DNA from: Eublepharis macularius
Lineage: Eukaryota; Chordata; Lepidosauria; Squamata; Eublepharidae
NCBI RefSeq assembly: GCF_028583425.1
Contig: NC_072795.1
Location: forward strand, 8,207,001-8,271,000
Reading direction: 5' to 3'
DNA length: 64,000 nt
Below the pieces are notes generated by a model, which worked only from the letters and a program-made list of their open reading frames with translations, was not told where the DNA came from and ran no database searches. Below are positions 30,901-42,900 of the stretch, piece by piece (within the stretch, counting starts at the first letter, position 1; each line of letters starts with the position of its first letter). Both the position numbers and the translations under genes were made by a program.

Positions 30901-33900
30901 CCCTTGCAGGGGGGAGAGTGATGGCAGCAGCAGCAGCAATGAGAGGGAAGCAGCGTAGACACACTTGCTCCCAGGGAGCCATGCCTCTAGGGTTGACTCT
31001 TCCCCCTTCCCTGCTTGCCCCCATTGAGTTTGGTGCTTTTGGATTTAAATGGCGGTGGTGATTGTTTTTCTTTTTTAAAAAATTAAGTGGCATAAAGCTA
31101 ATTTCATAGAAGATCTGGCCTCCCTGAGGAGGAAAACCTGTGCTTGGGCTGTATCGCTTCAGATGGAGGAGTGGGCTCATATGATTCCATTCTGCTCTGT
31201 ATATAAATTGCAATCAAATAGAAGAAATAGATAACAGACAAAGGTTAGACAAAGGTTAGACATAGATGACAGAGAGGTGTTAGGCTGACCTGTTCTTTGA
31301 CATGCTAATGGTCTGTGTACAGGGTTTTTGTATGTATTTTTTCCCATGCAATGCCCCCAGTGGTAAGACTGGATGTTCCATGAGATCATCTAATACAGCT
31401 GCTTCAAGCACTAGGGTTTTTTGGGGGGGGCACCTGCTGCAACCCCCCTATGTTGCCCCACTGCCACCACTGTCTGGAAACCAAAGCAGGTAATTTTCCT
31501 CACCTCCCCCCCCCCCTTTCCCCTCTTTAACACAGTCAGCTGCTTGTGCCCTGTAGGCCTTTCTCATGCATTCGTTCGATTCTTTTCTTCTTGCAAGAGT
31601 TTGCCACTGTGGTAATTGGCAGGGTTGCCGAGACAGACAGAGCAGTGACCCAGCTCTCGCGCAAGAACTACGGGGCACGTGTGGCTTGCCTGTTTTAAGA
31701 AAAGAGGGCACAGAGGATGACTGGGCAGAGGCAGTTATTTTTGAGGGGGGGGGGAGAGGTGGTGGTGAGTGGCCTCCAGTAGCAAAACGTTTGAGTGGGC
31801 ACTGCCTGCCCGCCCGCCCTCTGAAGTGACTCAGTCAAGGCTTGTGTTTACCATCTCGTTGAAAACCTGGCTTCTCCCCACATCTGCTCTTGTTTAAAAT
31901 AAGCTGAGGAATAGGTTACGCTTCCCTCTCTGCTGCTGCACGTGAAGCTGCCTTATACTCAATCAGACCGTCAGTCCACCCAGGCCCGGACTGCCTACTC
32001 CAACTGGCATTGGCTCTCCAGGGTCTCGGGTTGAGGTTTTTCACATTGCCTTTGAACAGGAAATGCCAGGGATTGAACCCGGGACCTTCTGCGTGCCGAG
32101 CAGATGCTCTGCCACTGAGCCACCAACTGCTGTTACAAGTTGGATCTCGGCCCCCACGGCTTCCAGGAAGGCCCTTGTTTATTGTGGTGTCTCTAAATTG
32201 ATTTGAAGTAACGGGTTGCGTAAATGCGTTAACCTTCTGGATCTTTCCCCCTTCCCTGAGACTGTCTTTGCACATCCAAACTTGTTTTTCTCATCTTCTG
32301 TGTCCTCCCTCCTTCCAGCTGGTGTCTGCCGAGGGGTCGCATTCGGATGCTGGTTCAGTCTGTGCCGACAATCAGCCGGAGCTCCCCCCTTCCATTGAGC
32401 GTACTGGAGGCATCGGAGACTCAAGGCCTCCTTCTTTTCAGTAAGTTCCAGTGGGGATGTAAAGGAGGAGAAAGTGGAGCAGATTCCTTGCTGGAAGGTT
32501 CCCTTTCTTTTTCAAGCAAAGAGGAACTGGGTCTTTGGCCAGTGCAAGAGGCAGGGAGGTCACGTTTGTGGAGGAGCGTCCCAGCTCCTGACGTATGGCG
32601 GCGTGATTGGTTCAGCAGAGGAAAGTTAAAGCCGTTATTGGCAGCATTAAATGGCATTTTAGGGTCTGCAGGCCCAAGCCACCCCCTCCTCCTAGTAAGC
32701 TGCAACCTCTGAAAGGCCCATCGCTTAGCATTAGGGTACATGCTTTGCTAGAGCCATGGGGAAAGAAGGGATACGAATGGTTGAATAAATGAGTGTAAGT
32801 GATCATGGTATCCCCTGGTTTTTCTGCTTCAAGAGATCTCAGGGTTGAGAAAGATCTCTACCATAGAACTTAGGAGAGCTGATGCCGATCAGAGGAGACA
32901 ATTCTGGGCTAGGTGGATCGGTGCCATTTGACATGCGTCCCTGCTTGTGTCCGCTTCCTCCTAAAACCTCAGAAGAAGGGAAGGAATTGGTGGTTGCCAC
33001 AAGCGTTTGTCTGCTTCCGGGAAGAATTGTAGTATTGGGAAAGAATTGTAGAGTTGTGAGGTTGCTAAAGAAAGGCAGGCAGTCCCTCTGTATCCCCTTG
33101 GAGTCTTCTGGGGGCGGAGAATCAAAGTAACGGGTGGGCCTACGTAGGTGGGTGTAGGGCACTTGGCTGCATTAAGCGGTGTTTGTGGGTGCAGCTGGAT
33201 CCCCCCATTTGGCAGCTATGGAGTTCTCAGATAACTGCTGGCTTCAGGCTCTGGCAGGTTCCAGTATGCAGAAATGAACATGTGATTCAGTCTTTTCTGG
33301 ATTATGCCACTTCCTGTTGCAGTCAAATATGATCCCCGTCCTGCAGACTGAAGTGGTACAACCGAGAAAAGGTTTCATGGCATGCACCGTCTGCATGCTC
33401 GACCTAGGTAGCAAATCTCTTGGTCTTAAACCCTAGCTCTGGGGGGCAAACCTCAGGGGATTGTGGAGAGATTTGTGTCTGTGAGTGTATCGTTTGCTAA
33501 CACAGACCTTCACTTCGCAGCCCCAACACTGGGGGGAGTCGGGAAAACCTGGATAATGAGACAGAGACGGACTCAGTGGTGTCGCTACAGAGGGAACGAC
33601 CGCGCAGGAAAGATGGGCCTGAGCATGGTGAGTCTAGAGTTTACTGAAGCGGAAGCAGACCCCTTTCGTCTGAATAGGGAGATACATTTTTCTAAGGCCT
33701 GGGCTTTAGGCTGTGCTGGTGTCACGGGGACAGAGGTCAAAGGGTCTCCCTGCCTTGTGAAGTCCTTCTCAGTTGACCTCACTAGAACCTGAGAACCATT
33801 ATCCTGGATGTACTGTTTGGCTACGTCAATATTTTTGTGAGTTTTATTCCTGCTAATTATAGTGGGGCTTTGAATGTGCATTTGCTGTGGTTTAAGATAC

Positions 33901-36900
33901 AGGCCTCTGAGGTGAGAAAGAGGGGACTGGATGGGTGAGTAAAGCATGCTGTGGTTGAACGGCGGCTGTACCTGAGGGAGCTGCAAGTTTAAATAGTGTA
34001 TCAGAGGGAAGGAGTTCAGTCATTCTGTGTGGAAGTCTGTGTGTGAGGGGAGAGAGTGTTACTCTTTGAAGGAAGTGCTGAGGGAAGAAGTCTGTGGGTT
34101 TTACTTTGTGCATGAAATCAGCCTGTGACAAGTGAGATTCTGGGAACTAGGAGAATCCCATGTTCTTAACAACAGCAACAACATTTGATTTATATACCGC
34201 CCTTCAGGGCAACTTAATGCCCACTCAGAGCAGTTTACAACGTGTGTTGTTATTCTCCTCACGACAATCACCCTGTGAGGTGGGTGGGGCTGAGAGAGCT
34301 CTGAGAGAGCTGTGACTGACCCAAGGTCTCCCAGCTGGCTTCAAGCAAAGGAGTGGGGAATCAAACCCAGTTCTCCAGATTAGAGTCCCACCACTCTTAA
34401 CCACTACACCAAACTTTTAGGGATATTTTTAGCTTAAGTGGCAACTGTTGAGAACATTGGTCTTTGTGACTGAGTCTGTGTAGAAATATTTGGAGATGTG
34501 TACCTACTTTGAAACCGCTACACTTATGAACTACTCTGGAACCACTATGCATTTGTATTTGTAAGTAAACTCTAATTTTTGTTTAAGTAAGGTGTCTATG
34601 TTCCTAGTATAATGGAGCCCCTTTTTCCTCACAGCCACCCTCACGTGCTGACCGTTATGTCATTCTACTAGATATATAACTAAGCCTTCCTGTTCTTTGG
34701 GTTAAACTGAAGAGATTTAAGGCAAAATCCTTTGGTGGCAGCGGAACCATTTTGGAGCACTAAGAAAGTCAGGGAAGCAGCATAATACAGGCCATTTCAG
34801 AGCCTTATAGCAAGATGCCATTACAGGACTTACCTATCACAGGTCTCATCAAGGGGGCAGAATGCCTCACTGGATGTCACCAATAATCTGCTGTAGGAGC
34901 TAGTCCATCTCCCCCTCCAGCTTCTGTCCTTTCACAGGCATCCGTGTTGTCAAATGGGTTGGGTTGGGTGAGTCTCCCTTGAAACACCCATCTGAATAGT
35001 ATCGTAGCAAGGTGGTATCTGTTATACTTTTAGTAAGCCTAAAAGTCCCCAGAAGGCTCATAGTTCCCCAAAACTAGGCTTATCTCTGGTCCTTAGCTGT
35101 TCTGTGACATAAGGTTGTTTGGTTGCGTGTGTGTGTTTTTCCATTAATGATTCTTTCTATATGACATTTCAACTGGGATTGAAATAATTACTATTTTACT
35201 GTTTCTGTGCTGCTTTGAGCCAGTTTGGTGTAGTGCATGGGACTCTAATCTGGAGAACCGGGTTTGATTCCCCACTCCTCCACTTGAAGCCAGCTGGGTG
35301 ACCTTGAGTCAATCACAGATCTCTCAGAGCTCTCTCAGCCCCACCCACCTCACAGAGTGATAGTTGTGGGGATAATAATAACATACTTTGTAAACCGTTC
35401 TGAGTGGGTGTTAAGTTGACCTGAAAGGCAGTATATAAATCAAATGTTGTTGTTGTTGTTGTGGGATGAGAGAAACAAAACCTATCTGAGATCCGGTTCT
35501 AAGCAGGGTATGTGCATGACTTTTGGAAAGCGATTTCTTGTGGCGTTTGACTGTTGTTTCTCTTCCTTTACTCCAGCACCCAGGGTGAATGGGACTGCCA
35601 AGGGGGAACGACGACGAGAGCTTGGTGGCTACGAGAGCTCCTCCACTCTAATGAGCAGTGAACTGGAGACAACCAGTTTCTTTGACTCGGATGAGGATGA
35701 TTCTACCAGCAGGTGAGGGAAAGCACATGGCCTGGGAGAATGTGATTTCTGCTATGGCTAGAGGATGGTGGAGGATCCCAAATAAGAAGCACTTGGGCTC
35801 CCTTTAATGTGTGTGAGAGTTATGGGCCATCGAGTTGCTTTCAGCTTATGGCGACCTCCAAAGCACCCTCTCATTAATAAATAGGGATTGCTCATATCTT
35901 GCAAATTGGAGGATGTGAATTTCTTTATGGAGTCTAGCCATCTCGATTTTGGGTCTTCCTCTTCTCCTACTGACTTCAACTTTTCCTAGTGCTATTGACT
36001 TATCCAGAGAGTCTTGTCTGCTCATGATGTGACCAAAGTATGATAGCCTCAGTTTTGTCATTTTAGTTTCTAGGGAGAATTCAGACTTGATTTAAACCCA
36101 CTTGTTTGTCTTTTTGGCCATCCACGATATCCACAAAACTCTCCTCCAGCACCACATTTCAAATGAATCAATTCCTCCTTCTCCCTTTTTAAGCCCTGCC
36201 CATCTCAGCAATCCTGGCAAGTTCCTTCCCCCAAGTTTTCTTGGAAAAGTTGTGGAAGTGAACAGCCAAACTGGGTTTGTGATGGAGGATCTTTCTTCAT
36301 GTATAAGCCCTGATTTACGTTAGTAAACATTTGTGTGTACTTGTATGGCATACACATTTAAAAATGTGTGTATCTCATTCACGTCTATTACATTTTTTGT
36401 GTAGTCCCCAGAATTCGGTAAATGTCATGAAGAATACTTTATTTTGCAGTGCCCAATAGGTTCATGAAGGGTATGTCCCTCGATACCTCATTCTTGAGAT
36501 TTTTCCATCCTTCCCTTATGATATTAGGAACAGAAGCACAACTAGAACCAGGATTTTGAGCGGGGGGGAACTGCTAAATATCCTTGGAAAGACTGGCTAC
36601 GCTTTCCTTTGTGTTTGGAGAAGGTACAGGAAACTGGGAGGCAGCGATAGGAGTCTCACTCCATTGCATTTGAACAGCTAACACGTTGCATAAGTTCTGC
36701 AATTACATTTCTGAGGGATCTGTTTTAACCCCACCCAGACACTTTTTTTGTGTGTTTGAGGAGTGCCTAGGTGTTGTGTATTTAAGAGATTATCTTTTTC
36801 AGTGTGTAAGGACATCCTAATTCTCGAAGACTGAACATGAGCAAAACAAACACAGCATATCTGTGGGGTCCCCCCTGGGAATAGTTCCAAAGTCAGGCTG

Positions 36901-39900
36901 TTCAGTGGTGCCTAAGCCCAGGTCACTGAAATGCTGGTTCACTGTCCATCAGTGAGCTGGTGGCAATTGCTTTGGGGGCTGAAATGTACTGAGTTGCAAT
37001 GAATTAAATTTAGCTGCCAGAATCCTTTCCTCTTCAGCTTCCGTGATTTCTACAGGTTTGACCGACGGTCAGATTTGGTGAAGGGATTTCCTTATAGGGT
37101 TGTGTGGATCGCATTCTGCAGAGCCGATACGCCAGAGGCAGGAGGCTGGGGTCTCTCCACGTAACCAAAACCAGAGTTCCTTTGGTCTGGGCGCTCCTTT
37201 CTGTTACACGGCTGCTTCTCTGCTTGCTTGCCTCGATGGTTTGTCCTGCATTAGTTGGATCTCCGCGAAGCAGATTGGATGGACCCTGCCATTTGTTTCA
37301 GGGGGCTGGAGCAGATGGGCAACCATCTCTCTCTGAATTCTGTATTCCTAGCACGCAAAATTGTCTTGTCTCGTTGTCATTGCTTTTTTTTTTTTTTAAG
37401 AAGGTAGGGGTTTTGGGGGCCTTCCTGTGGGGACGTTTATGCCTCATTCTTGCCTCTTACCTTGTAGGTTCAGCAGCTCAACAGAGCAGAGCAGCGCCTC
37501 TCGCCTGATGAGGAGGCACAAGCGGCGCCGGCGGAAGCAAAAAGCACCACGTATTGAGCGGGTGAGACACCTGGGGAAGAGCTTGGGTCTGAGATGATGT
37601 CCCAGGTTGCCCTGTGTATGTTTTACTCTTTTACTCACAGCCAAGAAGTGAGCTGAATTTCGCAGCATGTTACAAATGATGCCAGTTCAGAGAATGTTCA
37701 TATATTTTCATAATCATTTCATTTCGTGATTCATTTCCTCTACTTTTTAGTCATTTATTTATTGTGAGCTGGTTTCCCACGAGTTCAAAATGCCTTACAG
37801 TAAATAAAGTAACAACGTAAAATAAGATAATAAAATATGCCTGCACATCCCACTATCTCTGAAGACAACAAAGTACAATAGAAACCACTGGCCTTCAACT
37901 TGTATAGCTTAGCTCACGTTCCTGGCCTTGGCAGGCCAAAAGACAGCGGGAATAGGAATGTCCGAAAAACCTCTCCTAAAAACAGCTAGAATGTTGTAAT
38001 CTTGGTGTGTAATGGAGGAAAACATTTCATAGCCTGAGGGCAGGTGCTGTAAAGGCCCTGTTCCTAGCTCTTCCGTTTGTTTTTATTTCCATTTATTTTG
38101 CTTCATTTATACCTCACCTTTCTCCGGATGGGAACCCCAAAGCAGCTCACATTTATGTCTTTTTCATTTTATCTTCACCACAACCCTGCGAGGTAGGCTA
38201 GGCTGAGAGTATGACCATCCTAAAGTCAGCTAGTAAGCTCCCATGGCAGAGGAGTGAATTGAACCTGGGTCTCCCAGACCCTTGTCCCCGGCGCTCGAAC
38301 CACTAAACACATGCTTGAGGAGAGACATTCTGATGCAAGGCGCTGAAGCCCTGCCCCCTTGACCACTGGGTGTCTTACTCAGTTGTCCCTCTCTAACTTC
38401 TGCCAGGCGTTGTCTTTATTGTCAAGCCTAGCTTCACAGTTACAAGCGCAAGAACCTTGCTTTTATTTATTTTTTTAAAAAAGAAATCTCAGAGGTGCCT
38501 GGATTCTGTCCTGCTTATCAACTTCTGCGTTTGTGTGCTCAGTCCAAACCGCGGAATAAGGAGCTATGTGGTAATGCAAGTGGCATCAAGTCTGAAGACC
38601 TGCTGTCTTTGGAAAGTCTTATTACCCGAGTTTCTTTAAACGGCGATTCTGGGATTCACTTTTGAACCTCCATCGTGCCATACTGTGGAACTTGCTCCTC
38701 CTTCTCTTCCTTCTCCTGCAGAGGGGGTGTGTGGCAGATCTGCCAGCAAGTGTACTGCTGTGAAAGCTGTGTAGAGGTTGAAGGCAGTGGAGGCAGAGAC
38801 CTTTTGGACAGGCACAGGCCATGGGCGCCTGGGCCTTGGAGGACAGGGGGAGAAATGGGGAGGTCTCATTCTTTTTTTTCCTCTCCTGTCCTAGTCTTCG
38901 TCCTTCAGCAGCATCACGGATTCCACCATGTCACTGAACATCATTACAGTCACCCTTAACATGGGTGAGTATGGGGAGTTGCATGCGGTCCATGGTTTAG
39001 GACCCTTACCCAGATTTTGGTTAAAGGATAGAAACGAGCAAGCGGATGTTGAGGGTGGCACAAGGCCGAAAGTATCTCACTTGTGAATTGTGTGTAGAAT
39101 TGGGTCTGGAGGAAAAAACCTCCTGTGGCTGTCTAGTCCAGGGGCCTGAAACCTTTTTGAGCCTGTGGGCACCATTGGAATTTTAAGAGGAGGTGGTGAA
39201 CTCCATCCCAAAATGGCTGCCACAGGCGGCAGAGCCAAGCCCAAAATGGCTGCTGCAGGAGGCGGCGCTGAATGGAACACCTCCCCCCTCACATCTCCTG
39301 GGAAGAAAGAAAACCTGAAGAGGGAGTGGAACCACATGTTGACTAAGGACAGCCCGGGTGCCTGCCAAGCCTCCTGATATTCCAGTGGAGAACTTTTTCA
39401 TCTGAATGAGGGCAGCTGATAGCAAGCCCTGCCGCATAATGGTCCCGCCCACTTCCTGAAAAGCTCAGCAGTCGCCAAGGGAAGTACTGGTGGGCACTGC
39501 AGTGTCCAAAGGTGCAACATGGGGAACCCTGGTGTAGTCCAACATCTGTTCCGGTTGTGCTTCAAGCTCTCCCAGGAGGTCTGTTTTTTTTCTTTTGGGT
39601 CTTCCCCACCTGGAGATCCTATCAGTTCCTCATGCAGCCTGGTTTGCTGCTAAGAGGATCGTATAACCAGGAAGGTTTAAAAACAAAAGTCTGTCCATAT
39701 GAAACAGGATCCAGAGGAGTTAGCTGTGTTAGTCTGTAGTCCTAGACAATCCTAGAGAAGTGTAGTTTGTTTCATATGTAGTAAAGAGTCTGGTAGCACC
39801 TTTGAGACTAACCAACTTTATTGTAGCATAAGCTTTTGAGAGCCACAGCTCTTGAGAGCCAGTTTGGTGTAGCGGTTAAGAGCGCGGGACTCTAATCTGG

Positions 39901-42900
39901 AGAACTAGGTTTGATTCCCCACTTCTCTGCTTGAAGCCAGCTGGGTGACCTTGGGTCAGTCACAGCTTCTAGAAGCTCTCTCAGCCCCACCCACCTCAGA
40001 GGATGTTTGTTGTTGTGGGGATAAAAATGACATACTTTGTAAACCGCTCTGAGTGGGTGTTAAGTCATCTTGAAGGGCGGTATATAAATGGAATGTTATG
40101 TTATTTTTATTCTTCATCAGATGCGTCTGACGAAGAGAGCTGTGGCTCTCGAAAGCTTATGCTGCAATAAAGTTGATTAGTCTTAAAGGTGCTTAAAGAT
40201 TGTTCCAAATCGAAGGAGTGAAGTGCATACCCCTTTCCACTGTGCATTTAAGTTTCTCCCTGCCCAACAGTGTAGTCAGATCACAGCATGGGCTAGAATT
40301 TCTGCTAGAAAAAGGCGGGGATAAAATCGGCAGCCAGAGTTCCTACCTACTTGTCAAGAAGTTCATTGTGGCAGGTCCTCAGCTATAGACCTTCCTGAAC
40401 TGGTCCCTTTTTGCCCTGTGGACTCAAGAAGGTGCCTTCTGCAGTCCAGAGACTGGCTCATCTAGCCCAGTGTTGTCTATTCTGCTAGCAGCGCAAGGTT
40501 AGGGTCCAGTAGCACCTTAAAGACCAGCGAGATTTGCAGGGTATAACTGTTTGTGATAGAGGGCACTTGAGTCTTGGAAGCTCAAATCCTGGAAATCTCG
40601 ATAGTCTTTAAGATGCTACTAGACTCAAATCGTGCACTGCTACAGCAGACCAGCATGGTTACCCACCTAAAATCGTCTTCTGGCAGTGACTCTCTTAAAG
40701 TTCCCAAACCAGTCTCTAGCCATTTACTGGTCATTGAAAGGGAATTTTGTGCAAAGTACTTTGCTTCAATTTTTATTTTCCCTTTCATCCAACTCCCTCT
40801 GTTAATTAAGACACCAAACTATGATCAATAAAGAAATATGGCTTAATTTATCAATAAAATCCAGATGCTGTGCTGTCATCAGGACATATGCATAAAGAGC
40901 AATCACAGCAGAGAATCTTACATACATCAGAGAATCTTATAGACTCTTAACACTTAATTGTTCACAGAATTAAAGATCAAAAGGTTAATACAAATAATTC
41001 TTTCGAATTACAATCTCTAGGATATATGGCACCTAATAGGCCTGATTGACAGGGCAATAAAATCTTACTGTAGTATAAACATGGTAATTGTCTGGAGCCA
41101 CACTTTTTGTTACGGGTACAGAACCTGAGAGACTGCTTTTCCAAGGCTAATTCTTGTTCGTAAATAATGAAAACAAGAGAAATTGTTGACATTCCCTCCT
41201 TACTGTAGGGCCAATGCGACCTGCAGCTTAATCTGAGCGAAAGAATTTGCCCACCGAGGCAGCCTTTGCCTCCTATGTAAAAGTTTCAGCTTCAGTAGGG
41301 TGATATAGGTGAAGGGTCAGAAAAAACCCTTTACAGTTATACAGCATAAGAGGGCGGCTGAAGAATTTTGATACTATATTTGTAGAGAAGCGGTGGACAG
41401 ATATGGAGCGTAGAGGAATGCAGGCATCTTACTCCTTTGGATTGGAAGCTCTACCAATCCCCTGCCTAGGCTTTAAGCAGAAATTATTTTCAAGTTTGCC
41501 CTGGCAGCCATAAGAGCTAGAATCTTGGCATTTTAAAACAATTAATGGTAGGATTCACAAGTTTTTTGTAGGAACTCAAGGTTTATTTATTTGGCAAAAT
41601 TTATACCCCACATTTCTGCCCTCATAAAGGCCACCAAGATGGCTAAGAAATTAAAACATCCATCATAAAATCACATCTTAAAAACTATGAAAGCCAACGA
41701 AGCACATCATTAAAACAGTTATCCTGTGGCTAGCCTGAGCATGCACAGTCCCAGTTCGTGCCTGCACGGAAGACACTCGATGAACAGCAGTTACAGGTAA
41801 GTGCAATCCTGCTTAACTAGAGCAGAAATACAGACAAAAATATAAAAATGACAAAACATCGGGCAGGAAAGAGAGATCCCTGAGGGAATGCCAAACTCAG
41901 TGGCAACAGGACGGGGCAGACGAGTCTTCATGGGCAGAGAGTTCCAGAATTTTGGTGCCATGCAAAGATGACCATAATAATCAGGTAGATTTGATGGCTA
42001 ACTGATTATTTGGACCCTGTTCTGATGGTGGCCACCCTTTCTTTTTCTGCAGAGAAGTATAATTTCTTGGGCATCTCCATCGTCGGGCAAAGCAACGAGC
42101 GGGGGTGACGGTGGCATCTACATTGGCTCCATCATGAAGGGAGGTGCTGTGGCAGCGGATGGAAGAATTGAACCAGGAGACATGCTGCTACAGGTGTCCT
42201 TACTTTGCTCCCAGAGCTGCGACAGCAAAGAATGATGAGCCCAGAGCTCAGATCCCAGGGACAAGTTAGATAGTTGGTCGGTCGGTTTTCTGGAATGTAA
42301 AATATTTATATTTTATGCATCCCTTCTTACACTTCAAGGCAGGTCACAGAACAAGTTGCAAGCAAGTAGAAACAGAAGGATGGTTGTTGTGGGTTTTCCG
42401 GGCTGTATTGCCGTGGTCTTGGCATTGTAGTTCCTGACGTTTCGCCAGCAGCTGTGGCTGGCATCTTCAGAGGTGTAGCACCAAAAGACAGAGATCTCTC
42501 AGTGTCACAGTGTGGAAAAGATGTTGGCAGGTCATTTATATCTGCTCAGGAGGGGTGGGGTTTAATGACCTGAGTAGATATAAATGACCTGCCAACATCT
42601 TTTCCACACTGTGACACTGAGAGATCTCTGTCTTTTGGTGCTACACCTCTGAAGATGCCAGCCACAGCTGCTGGCGAAACGTCAGGAACTACAATGCCAA
42701 GACCACGGCAATACAGCCCGGAAAACCCACAACAACCATCGTTCTCCGGCCGTGAAAGCCTTCGACAATACACAGAAACAGAAGGCTCCGTTACCAAAAT
42801 AAAAACAATGCCTACATTTTTAAAAAGTCTGCACAGATTTAAAACGTACAGCCAAATTGGCCAAACTGGTGGACCCTCCACTAAATGTCCTATAAACACA

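Larger units (their letters stand above)
27955..32318 (+). other. DVL3: DVL3 intron 2
   Basis: GT-AG intron holding the SINE and snap-back copies listed separately. The rest shows G/C-runs (31418, 31505, 31745) and no coding feature. It ends in a pyrimidine tract and ccttccag. Confidence 0.85.
32441..35576 (+). other. DVL3: DVL3 introns 3 and 4 (around exon 4)
   Basis: Outside exon 4 and the SINEs at 34165 and 35215 I see no supported feature in these introns. Confidence 0.75.
35713..38894 (+). other. DVL3: DVL3 introns 5 and 6 (around exon 6)
   Basis: Outside exon 6, the BovB end and the SINE at 38095, no feature is supported. A poly-T run lies at about 37386-37399. Confidence 0.75.
38965..42052 (+). 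other. DVL3: DVL3 intron 7
   Basis: Repeat-rich intron: hAT-like element, snap-back copies, SINE, LINE remnants and a DIRS fragment, listed separately. 40800-41560 is AT-rich, repeat-like text I cannot assign. Confidence 0.85.

Noticed and set aside
42380..42774. CRISPR array or microRNA precursor
   Set aside because: The repeats are inverted, not direct with spacers, and the hairpin is far longer than a pre-miRNA. TSDs mark it as an inserted element.
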